From NCBI RefSeq assembly GCF_000622225.1, contig NZ_JHWD01000009.1, forward strand, positions 1 through 64,000: DNA of 64,000 nt, in the 5' to 3' direction. Source of the DNA: Roseomonas mucosa ATCC BAA-692. GTDB taxonomy: Bacteria; Pseudomonadota; Alphaproteobacteria; Acetobacterales; Acetobacteraceae. Under the pieces are notes generated by a model. The model saw only the letters and a list, made by a program, of their open reading frames with translations. It was not told the origin of the DNA and did not search any database. This document shows, piece after piece, positions 57,241 through 64,000 of the stretch; positions within the stretch are counted from its first letter, which is position 1, and the number at the start of each line of letters is the position of its first letter. The position numbers and the translations under genes are program-made.

Positions 57241-58277
57241 CCCAGAACCAGGACAGCTCCATCCAGGAGCGCCCGATCGTCGCCATCACCATGGGCGATG
57301 CCTCCGGCATCGGGCCGGAGATCATCATGAAGGCCCTGGCCCGGCCGGAGGTGCACGCGATGTGCCGCCCGCTGGTGGTGGGGGAGGCGACCCGGCTGCG
57401 CGAGGCCGGCGCCATCGCGAAGTCCGGCCTCGCCGTGCGGGCGCTGAGCGAGCCTTCCGGGGCGCGCTACGAGCCCGGCACGGTGGATGTGATCGACCTC
57501 GGGATCATCCCGGCCGGCCATCCCTTCGGCAAGGTCCTGCCGCTCTCGGGCGAGGGCGCCTACCGCTACATCGAGCGCGCCACGCGCCTGGTCGAGGCAG
57601 GCGAAGCGGATGCCATCTGCACCGCGCCGCTGAGCAAGGAGGCGCTGCACGCCGCCGGCCACAAGTACCCGGGCCATACCGAGCTGCTGGCGCACCTGAC
57701 CGGCACGCCGGAGGTGTCGATGATGCTGGTGGCGCCGAAGCTGCGCGTGATCCACGTCACCACGCATATCGGGCTGATGGACGCGATCCGGCGGATCGAG
57801 CCGGGCCTGGTCGGGCGCGTCATCGCCCGCGGCCGCGCCACGCTGGTCAAGGCGGGCATCGCGGAGCCGCGCATCGGCGTCTGCGGCATCAACCCGCATG
57901 CCGGCGAGAACGGGCTCTTCGGCCAGGGCGAGGAGGAGGAGAAGATCATCCCCGCCGTGGAGACCTGCCGCGCCAAGGGCTGGAAGGTCGAGGGCCCGCT
58001 GCCCGCCGACACGCTGTTCTTCCGCGCCGCGCGGGGCGACTTCGACCTCGTCGTGGCGATGTACCACGACCAGGGCCATGGCCCGGTGAAGGTGATGGGG
58101 CTGGAGGCCGGGGTGAACATCACCATCGGCCTGCCGGTGATCCGCACCTCGGTCGACCACGGCACCGCCTTCGACATCGCGGGCCAGGGCATCGCCGACG
58201 ATGGCAGCCTTGTCGAGGCGCTCCGCCAGGCCGCCGACCTCGCCCCGCGCCGGCAGCACGCCGCCTCCGCCGCCTGA
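57237..58277 (+). CDS. pdxA2: 4-phospho-D-threonate/erythronate dehydrogenase (PdxA2)
   Basis: 346 residues of the PdxA family. AITMGDASGIGPEI opens the fold; metal ligands are in the HKYPGHTELLA, THIGLMD and MYHDQGHGPVKVMG segments; GINPHAGENGLFGQGEEEEKIIPA binds the substrate phosphate. The neighbouring kinase and absence of other vitamin B6 genes indicate the PdxA2 role (oxidation and decarboxylation of the phosphorylated acid sugar) rather than pyridoxine synthesis. Its ATG overlaps the kinase stop. Confidence 0.9.
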   Translation: MTQNQDSSIQERPIVAITMGDASGIGPEIIMKALARPEVHAMCRPLVVGEATRLREAGAIAKSGLAVRALSEPSGARYEPGTVDVIDLGIIPAGHPFGKVLPLSGEGAYRYIERATRLVEAGEADAICTAPLSKEALHAAGHKYPGHTELLAHLTGTPEVSMMLVAPKLRVIHVTTHIGLMDAIRRIEPGLVGRVIARGRATLVKAGIAEPRIGVCGINPHAGENGLFGQGEEEEKIIPAVETCRAKGWKVEGPLPADTLFFRAARGDFDLVVAMYHDQGHGPVKVMGLEAGVNITIGLPVIRTSVDHGTAFDIAGQGIADDGSLVEALRQAADLAPRRQHAASAA

Positions 58278-58422
58278 TCGTGCCGGAGCATCGGGGGGCC
58301 TCCCATGCCGAGGGCCCGTCCCGCCCGGCGCGGTTTCGCACCGGGATCGGCCTTTCGGCGGAAGAGCGGATTCACGCTTCCGGACGATGCCGTCCCGCGG
58401 CAATCCGCTCTATCCTGAAGCC

Positions 58423-59169
58423 ATGCAGCGCAGACGGGAACGACTCGACGCCATCCTGAAGGCCATCGAGGATGGCGAGACGGATGTGGATGGGCTTGCC
58501 GCCCGCTTCGGCGTCTCCGCCTCCACGGTGCGGCGCGACCTGCAGGACCTTTCCTCCCGCCGGGCCATCGCGCGCACCTATGGCGGCGCGATGCTGGCGC
58601 GGCCCGGCATCGAGCAGAGCCTTTCGGCGCGCGCCGGGCAGAGCCGCGCCGCCAAGGCCGCCATCGCCGAGGCCGCGCTGGCGCGGATCGCCGATGGCGA
58701 GACGCTGATCCTCGACGGCGGCTCGACGGTCGAGGCGCTGGGCCGCCGGCTGCGCGGCCGCCGGCTGCGCGTCATCACCAACAACCTGCCGCTGATCCCC
58801 ATCCTGGCGGATGCGCCGGGAATGGAGCTGATCGTGCTCGGCGGCACGGTGCGCCCGATCAGCATGGGCACCACCGGCGCCCTGGCCGAGCAGGCCCTGC
58901 GGCACATGCATGCAGACAGGCTCTTCACCAGCGGCGACGGGCTGCTGCCCGGCGAGGGGCTCTGCGAGGCAACGCTGGAGCAGGTCTCGCTGAAGTCGCT
59001 GATGATGCGCCAGGCCCGCGCGGTCTTCGTCCTGGCCGATGCCTCCAAGCTTGGCCAGGATACGCAGCCCTTCCGCGCACCCCTGCCGCCGCGCTGGGTG
59101 CTGGTCACGGATGCGCCGCCCGCCGCCTGCGCCGCCTTTGGCGAGGCCGAGGTCATCCGCGCTGGCTGA
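58423..59169 (+). CDS. DeoR/GlpR-family transcription repressor
   Basis: 248 residues. The HTH is RERLDAILKAIEDGETDVDGLAARFGVSASTVRRDLQDLSSRRAIARTYGGAML, the sugar-phosphate-binding domain contains ILDGGSTVEALGRRL, VITNNLPLI, GGTVRP and FVLADASKLGQ. ATG 58423 starts at MQRRRERL, where the family begins; an ATG 36 bases upstream in the same frame is less likely. It follows pdxA2 by 145 bases and probably represses the kdgT-dtnK-pdxA2 set, released by a phosphorylated acid sugar. It may also control the sugar importer downstream. Confidence 0.88.
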   Translation: MQRRRERLDAILKAIEDGETDVDGLAARFGVSASTVRRDLQDLSSRRAIARTYGGAMLARPGIEQSLSARAGQSRAAKAAIAEAALARIADGETLILDGGSTVEALGRRLRGRRLRVITNNLPLIPILADAPGMELIVLGGTVRPISMGTTGALAEQALRHMHADRLFTSGDGLLPGEGLCEATLEQVSLKSLMMRQARAVFVLADASKLGQDTQPFRAPLPPRWVLVTDAPPAACAAFGEAEVIRAG

Positions 59170-59198
59170 ACCCGGAGCGGGAACGGTCCGGTGTGTCC

Positions 59199-59516
59199 CT
59201 GGGGGCGAGGCTCCGCCTCGCCCCCAAACCCCCACTCCGCCAGGACCCTGAGGGTCCTGGACCTCCCGTTCGTTGGCGCCTGCCTGTGGCCGGACCGCGC
59301 CGGAGAGCCATGCTCTCCGGCGGACTGCCGGTACCGCCAGCGCGGACAGGGTGTCTTTCCTCTTCCCGGGAGGAGCCCCGCCCATCCACCTGCGCCAAGG
59401 GATCGGGCGGAATGCCGGCCTTGCCAGCCCGAGCCAACGAAAGGCGGGGTCTGGGGGGATACTATCCCCCCAGCGGTGGGGGCTCCGGGGGCAGGCGGGG
59501 CCTCCCCCGGGGGTCG
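59199..59516 (+). repeat. Mosaic hairpin repeat, copy f (A end to B end)
   Basis: The best preserved copy. Outer A hairpin: 11 perfect pairs, GGGGGCGAGGC/GCCTCGCCCCC with loop TCC (59201-59225). Hairpin A: 59240-59260, ten perfect pairs around one base. Central stem: 59298-59322, eleven pairs, loop CAT. Hairpin B: 59452-59472 (TGGGGGGATA/TATCCCCCCA). Outer B hairpin near 59490-59512. It lies between the DeoR gene and the sugar importer. Confidence 0.82.
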
Positions 59517-59905
59517 CCACAAGAGCGACGCCCCGCACCCCGGAGGTTTTACGGGGCCGTCATGGATGGACGAAGCGTGACCAAGATGAGGCTGGCGCAA
59601 GCGGTGCGAAACCGTTCATGATCCTGCCGGAACAAAGAAGTAGGGAGTATCGGCCATGCCTGCGACCGTGTCCTGTCGTCCTGGCCGCCCGTTCCACGCG
59701 CGGTCCCGGCGCTTCCTTTCCGCATCCGGCGGCCATGGCCAGCGGAAACGCGAGCATCCCTCCGCCCTTGCGCGACGTCCGAGCCGATTCGTGACCTGGG
59801 TCCGGCTTTCCTGAAGTACGGCAGGTCCGGCGCGCCTGCTTCGCGGCCGCGCCTCACCCCCATGCGGATGGCCGGGCACGGAACACCAGCGCGAGACGAG
59901 AGTGG
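59517..59905. other. Long leader region before the sugar importer
   Basis: About 390 bases with no convincing gene. A short dyad CGGT-N5-ACCG (59602-59614) lies about 300 bases before the ATPase gene and could be a repressor site. Frames here are arginine-rich shadows. The importer promoter must be in this stretch, but I cannot place it. Confidence 0.4.
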
Positions 59906-61426
59906 ATGGAGCAGATGAGCGAAGCCACGCCGCGCCTGGAAATGCGCGACGTGTCCAAGAGCTTTCCCGGTGTCAAGGCGCTGGACAAGGTACGGCTGAA
60001 GGCTTGGGGCGGCGAGATCCTCGCGCTGATGGGCGAGAACGGCGCGGGCAAGTCCACGCTCATGAAGATCCTGTCGGGCGCCTACCAGGCCGATCCGGGC
60101 GGGCAGATCCTGATCGACGGGCAGCCCGTCTCGATCGCCGATCCGATCGCCGCGCGGCGGCTGGGCATCGCGATCATCTATCAGGAGCTCGCCCTCGCGC
60201 CGAACCTGACGGTGGCGGAGAACATCTATCTCGGCCGCGAACCTTCCCGCGCCGGGCGCATCGACCGCCGCGCGATGCGCGAAGGCTGCCGTGCCGTGCT
60301 GGAACGCCTCGGCGCGCCCTTCACGCCCGATACGCTGGTCGGCACGCTCTCCATCGCCGAGCAGCAGCTCGTCGAGATCGCCCGCGCCCTGCAGGCGGAA
60401 TCCAAGATCCTGGTGCTGGACGAGCCCACCACCGCGCTGTCCTCGCGCGAGACGGAGCGGCTTTTCGCCCTGGTGCGGCAGCTGCGGGCGGAAGGGATCG
60501 CGCTGATCTACATCAGCCACCGCATGGCCGAGATCTACGAGCTCGCCGACCGTGTCACCGTGCTGCGCGACGGCAGCTATGTCGGCACGCTGGAACGCGG
60601 GGAGATCGACGCGCCCTCGCTGGTGCGGATGATGGTCGGGCGCGACCTGTCGAGCTTCTACAAGAAGGCGCACGACCCGCATGGCGGCAAGGGCCCCGTG
60701 GTGCTGGAGGTGCGAGGCCTCACCGATGGCGGCCGCCGCGTGCACCCCTGCGACCTGACCCTGCATCGCGGCGAGGTCCTGGGCATCGCCGGCCTCGTCG
60801 GCTCGGGGCGGACGGAGCTGGCGCGGCTGATCTACGGCGCCGACCCAAGCGCGGGCGGCGAGGTGCGGCTGAACGGGAAGCGCGCCGAGATCCGCTCCCC
60901 GGGCGAGGCGCTGGAGGCGGGCATCGCCTATCTGACCGAGGACCGGAAGGGGCTGGGCCTCTTCCTCGACATGTCCTGCGGCGGCAACATCAATCTCGGC
61001 GTCATCGCCCGCGACGCGCTGCCGGGCGGGCTGCTCAACCTCGCCGCCGGGCGCCGCCGCGCCGCCCAGGCCTTCGGCGCGCTGCGCGTGCGCGCCGCGA
61101 GCCCGCAGGTCACGGTCGGCGGCCTTTCCGGCGGCAACCAGCAGAAGGTGCTGCTGTCGCGCTGGCTGGAAACCCATCCGCAGGTGCTGATCCTCGACGA
61201 GCCGACGCGCGGCGTGGATATCGGCGCCAAGTCGGAGATGTACCGCATCGTCGACGAGCTGGCGCAGCGCGACATCGGCATCATCGTCATCTCCAGCGAG
61301 TTGCCGGAGATCATCGGCATCTGCGACCGCGTCCTGGTGATGCGCGAAGGGCGCATCGCCGGCGAGGTGCGCGGCCCCGACATCACCCAGGAAGCCATCA
61401 TCGCCCATGCGACCGGCGCACATTGA
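59906..61426 (+). CDS. Sugar ABC importer ATPase, RbsA type (double domain)
   Basis: 506 residues with two ATPase domains. Domain 1 is complete: [10 protein letters not shown]-loop [45 protein letters not shown]. Domain 2 has a modified Walker A ([10 protein letters not shown]), then [26 protein letters not shown] and VISSELPEI, as usual for RbsA/MglA. The start could be ATG 59906 or ATG 59915; the second has GGAG five bases ahead. It drives the permease and binding protein that follow. Substrate unknown; the adjacent acid-sugar genes make a pentose or tetronate possible. Confidence 0.9.
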   Translation: MEQMSEATPRLEMRDVSKSFPGVKALDKVRLKAWGGEILALMGENGAGKSTLMKILSGAYQADPGGQILIDGQPVSIADPIAARRLGIAIIYQELALAPNLTVAENIYLGREPSRAGRIDRRAMREGCRAVLERLGAPFTPDTLVGTLSIAEQQLVEIARALQAESKILVLDEPTTALSSRETERLFALVRQLRAEGIALIYISHRMAEIYELADRVTVLRDGSYVGTLERGEIDAPSLVRMMVGRDLSSFYKKAHDPHGGKGPVVLEVRGLTDGGRRVHPCDLTLHRGEVLGIAGLVGSGRTELARLIYGADPSAGGEVRLNGKRAEIRSPGEALEAGIAYLTEDRKGLGLFLDMSCGGNINLGVIARDALPGGLLNLAAGRRRAAQAFGALRVRAASPQVTVGGLSGGNQQKVLLSRWLETHPQVLILDEPTRGVDIGAKSEMYRIVDELAQRDIGIIVISSELPEIIGICDRVLVMREGRIAGEVRGPDITQEAIIAHATGAH

Positions 61427-61458
61427 TACCGGGGCATGAGGCCAGGGAGGAAACACGG

Positions 61459-62499
61459 ATGAGCGAGACCGGGAAGGCGCCCCTGCCATCCGGTGCCCCC
61501 GTCATGCCGGGCGGCGCCGGGCTCTCGGCACGCCGGGCGCAGCTCTGGAGCGTGCTGCAGGCCATCGGCATGCTGCCGGTGCTGATCCTGCTCTGCATCC
61601 TGTTCCATGTGCTGAGCGAGGGGCGCTTCTTCAGCGTGCAGAACCTGTCGATCGTGGCGCAGCAGGCCTCGATCAACAGCGTGCTGGGCGCCGGCATGAC
61701 CTTCGTGATCCTGACCGGGGGCATCGACCTTTCGGTGGGCTCGGTGCTGGCGGCCTCGGCCATGTCGGCGCTGATCGTCTCGCTGCTGCCGGACCTGGGC
61801 TGGCTCGGCCTGCCCGCGGCGCTGCTCACCGGGCTCGGCTTCGGGCTGGTCAACGGCGCGCTGATCGCCTTCGGCAAGCTGCCGGCCTTCATCGTCACGC
61901 TGGGCTCGCTCACCGCGGTGCGGGGCCTGGCGCGGCTGATGGGCGGCGACACCACCATCTTCAACCCGGACCTGCCCTTCGCCTTCATCGGCGATGCCAG
62001 CATCCCCGTCGCCCCGGGCATCGGCATCCCCGTGCTGGCGGTGATCGCCTTCGCGGTGATCGTCCTCTCCTGGTACGTGCTGCGCCGCACGGTGCTGGGC
62101 GTGCGGATCTATGCGGTGGGCGGCAATGCCGCCGCGGCGCGGCTTTCCGGCATCAAGGTCTGGGCGGTGCTGCTCTTCGTCTATGCCGCTTCCGGCCTGC
62201 TTGCGGGCCTCGGCGGCGCCATGGCGGCGGCGCGGCTCTTTGCCGCCAACGGGCTGCAGCTCGGCCAGTCCTATGAGCTGGACGCCATCGCGGCGGTGAT
62301 CCTGGGCGGCACCAGCTTCGTCGGCGGCATCGGCTCGATCTGGGGCACGCTGGTCGGCGCGCTGATCATCGCCGTGCTGACCAACGGGCTGATCCTCACC
62401 GGCGTCTCCGACATCTGGCAGTTCATCATCAAGGGCCTGGTGATCATCGGCGCCGTGGCGCTGGACCGGTTCCGGCTGCAGGGCAGCGCGCGGACCTGA
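61459..62499 (+). CDS. Sugar ABC importer permease, RbsC type
   Basis: 346-residue inner-membrane permease. The motif GMTFVILTGGIDLSVGSVLA near residue 80 and VYAASGLLAGLGGAMAAARL are RbsC-family marks; YAVGGNAAAARLSGIKV is the cytoplasmic loop docking on the ATPase. About ten hydrophobic segments. ATG 61459 follows AGGGAGG. It probably acts as a homodimer with the RbsA-type ATPase 33 bases upstream. Confidence 0.92.
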   Translation: MSETGKAPLPSGAPVMPGGAGLSARRAQLWSVLQAIGMLPVLILLCILFHVLSEGRFFSVQNLSIVAQQASINSVLGAGMTFVILTGGIDLSVGSVLAASAMSALIVSLLPDLGWLGLPAALLTGLGFGLVNGALIAFGKLPAFIVTLGSLTAVRGLARLMGGDTTIFNPDLPFAFIGDASIPVAPGIGIPVLAVIAFAVIVLSWYVLRRTVLGVRIYAVGGNAAAARLSGIKVWAVLLFVYAASGLLAGLGGAMAAARLFAANGLQLGQSYELDAIAAVILGGTSFVGGIGSIWGTLVGALIIAVLTNGLILTGVSDIWQFIIKGLVIIGAVALDRFRLQGSART

Positions 62500-62573
62500 C
62501 GGGATCGCGGCGGGGCCGCCGCCCGCCCCGCCGCCACGCGACAACAAGGGCTGAGAAGAAGGAGAACGCCAGA

Positions 62574-63497
62574 ATGCTGAAGACCATCCTGCTCGCCGGC
62601 GCGGCGGTGCTGCTTTCCACCGGGCTGGGCATGGCCAAGGAGGTGACGTCCATCGGCCTGAGTGTCGGCTCGCTGGGCAATCCCTATTTCGTGGCGGTGG
62701 GCAAGGGCGTTGCCGATGCCGCGCATGCCATCGGTCCGAACGTGAAGGTGACGACCACCTCGGCCGATTACGACCTGAGCAAGCAGGCGAGCCAGATCGA
62801 CAATTTCATCGCCTCCGGCACCGACCTGATCCTGGTGAACGCGGTGGACCCCAACGCGCTGCTGCCCGCCATCCGCCGCGCCAAGGCCGCCGGCATCACC
62901 GTCGTCGCGGTGGACGTGACCGCCGCAGGCGCGGACGCCACGGTGCAGACGGACAACGTCAAGGCGGGCGCGATCGCCTGCGACTACATGGTGGACAAGA
63001 TCGGCGGCAAGGGGAACGTGATCATCCAGAACGGGCCGCAGGTCTCGGCGGTGACCGACCGGGTGAAGGGCTGCAAGGAGGTGCTGGCCAAGCATCCGGA
63101 GGTGAAGCTGCTGTCCTCCGACCAGGATGCGAAGGGCTCCCGCGACGGCGGGCTGAACGTGATGCAGGCGCTGCTGACCCGCTTCAGCGATGTGCAGGGC
63201 GTCTTTGCCATCAACGACCCGCAGGCCATCGGCTCCGACCTCGCGGCACGGCAGCTCAACCGCACCGGCATCGTCATCACCTCGGTGGACGGCGCGCCGG
63301 ACATCGTCGGCGCGCTGAAGGGCAAGACCCAGATCCAGGCCTCGGCCAGCCAGGACCCCTATACCATGGGCAAGCTGGCGGTGGAGACGGGGCGGGACAT
63401 CCTGGCCGGCAAGAAGCCGGAAAGCCCGATGATCCTGATGCAGCCCAAGCTCGTCACCCGCGACAATGTCGGCGAGTATCCGGGCTGGACGCGCTGA
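62574..63497 (+). CDS. Sugar-binding periplasmic protein, RbsB type
   Basis: 307 residues with a Sec signal peptide (MLKTILLAGAAVLLSTGLGMA). The mature part is a type I periplasmic binding protein: IGLSVGSLGNPYFVAVGKGVADAA, NFIASGTDLILVNAVDPNAL, GITVVAVDVTAAGADATVQTDN, VFAINDPQAIGSDLAARQ, and QIQASASQDPYTMG. AGAAGGAG lies about eight bases before the ATG. It ends an operon of ATPase, permease and binding protein, closed by a terminator hairpin. Ligand unknown. Confidence 0.92.
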   Translation: MLKTILLAGAAVLLSTGLGMAKEVTSIGLSVGSLGNPYFVAVGKGVADAAHAIGPNVKVTTTSADYDLSKQASQIDNFIASGTDLILVNAVDPNALLPAIRRAKAAGITVVAVDVTAAGADATVQTDNVKAGAIACDYMVDKIGGKGNVIIQNGPQVSAVTDRVKGCKEVLAKHPEVKLLSSDQDAKGSRDGGLNVMQALLTRFSDVQGVFAINDPQAIGSDLAARQLNRTGIVITSVDGAPDIVGALKGKTQIQASASQDPYTMGKLAVETGRDILAGKKPESPMILMQPKLVTRDNVGEYPGWTR

Positions 63498-63578
63498 GGG
63501 TTCACGCCTTCCCCGTGCCGGGGATGCCCGGGATTTCCGGACCCGCTGCCCGCAGGCGGGTCCCGGTGATGTGAATTC

Positions 63579-63614
63579 GCCGGAGGGCCTGGCCCCTCCG
63601 GCCACGGCCTTTTA
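63579..63614 (+). terminator. Intrinsic terminator after the sugar importer operon
   Basis: A perfect nine-pair stem, GCCGGAGGG (63579-63587) and CCCTCCGGC (63594-63602), with a six-base loop, is followed eight bases later by TTTTA. It lies about 80 bases past the binding-protein stop. Confidence 0.65.
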
Positions 63615-64000
63615 CCATGCACGCCGTTTCCAGCTTTAGTGTTTTAGGATTTTACTCTTTTATCCGGCTTTGTGGCGAAAGGGTGAGGCCCAGGCTTCCG
63701 CCCCAAGGGCCGGTGATGCCGGATGGCGAGAGCCAATGCTACGGGCCATGCCGGGCGATGCTTGGTCAGGCGGAGATCACCCGGGACGCTCCGCCGGCGG
63801 CACTGCGGGTCGCGTGGCGTTGATTTTATTCCTATAGCCTGGGGTGGGTCCGGGAAGCAAGGGGTGTTTGGGGGCCGTGGTCGCCCCGTGCGGCGGGGCG
63901 CGCGTGGCCCGGGGGATGGCCACGGAGCGTGACGCCCGGACCCTTGCAGGCCCGTGCCGGTGCGTTCCGCCGTCCGGATCAGAGCCCCGCCCCGGCCGGA
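63615..64000. other. Gene-free end of the window with an AT-rich patch
   Basis: No convincing coding frame is visible. A patch at about 63630-63672 is rich in T (GTTTTAGGATTTTACTCTTT), unlike the rest of the window, and could hold a promoter for a gene beyond the window. GC-rich sequence resumes afterwards. Confidence 0.4.

Noticed and set aside
59602-59614. CGGT-N5-ACCG dyad as a LacI/DeoR operator
   Set aside because: Only four pairs per arm, 300 bases from the gene; chance occurrence is likely at this GC content.
59193-59621. Several overlapping frames inside repeat copy f, similar to frames in the other copies
   Set aside because: They arise because the repeat itself is conserved; the frames differ between copies, contain Pro/Gly/Arg runs and lack ribosome sites. 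The conservation is in hairpins, not codons.

Overview
The window is about 64 kb of very GC-rich chromosome with dense protein coding, short intergenic gaps, many 1-4 bp stop/start overlaps and frequent GTG starts. The pheT architecture, the CopA-CueR-CopZ operon, the many twin-arginine-type binding-protein leaders and the mix of small-molecule uptake and catabolic operons point to an alphaproteobacterium, most likely an acetic-acid-bacteria relative of the Roseomonas type (inference from gene content and style; no rRNA is present). I see no tRNA, rRNA, CRISPR array, prophage or transposase gene.

Layout. 366-6093 (minus): a spermidine/putrescine-type ABC importer with two tandem, partly near-identical binding proteins. 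6572-9410 (plus): copper efflux operon copA-cueR-copZ behind a CueR-type promoter. 9549-12296: dapF and ftsY. 12313-18441 (minus): proline-rich exported protein, Nudix hydrolase, small hypothetical, sugar-nucleotide epimerase plus TPR-glycosyltransferase, and a lipoprotein serine hydrolase. 18603-23147: ribosomal/translation block rpmI-rplT-pheS-pheT. 23566-25041: secreted glycoside-hydrolase-like protein. 25182-28441: MarR regulator, benzoylformate-decarboxylase-like enzyme and a TctC-type binding protein.

28897-43317 is a single 16-gene plus-strand run. It encodes a small HTH protein, a NitT/TauT-type ABC importer, a Rieske oxygenase, an SDR, an alpha/beta hydrolase, an IclR regulator and a two-domain extradiol (VOC) dioxygenase. 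These are followed by a catalytically altered SDR, a TPP enzyme, an aspartate-dehydrogenase-like protein, an aldehyde dehydrogenase, an adrenodoxin-reductase-like flavoprotein, a pentapeptide-repeat protein and a flavodoxin. It reads as an aromatic-compound import, ring-hydroxylation and ring-cleavage pathway whose substrate I cannot name, with an unusual flavodoxin-based electron supply. It is the best candidate here for an undescribed metabolic system.

43687-48916: LysR regulator, a CydDC-like fused ABC exporter carrying an apparent one-base frameshift, and a SWIB-domain protein. 49168-54550 (minus): glutathione/dipeptide-type ABC importer (gsiA-B-C-D order). 54884-59169 (plus): acid-sugar catabolism (KdgT-type permease, DUF1537 kinase, PdxA2, DeoR regulator). 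59906-63497: ribose-type sugar ABC importer ending in an intrinsic terminator.

The second striking feature is non-coding. Six copies of a roughly 220-330 bp mosaic repeat (near 6.2, 23.2, 28.5, 43.4, 48.3 and 59.2 kb) occupy gaps between genes. Each is a string of hairpins with two different ends, occurs in both orientations, and shows compensatory base changes in at least two stems between copies. This suggests that the folded structure, not the sequence, is conserved.
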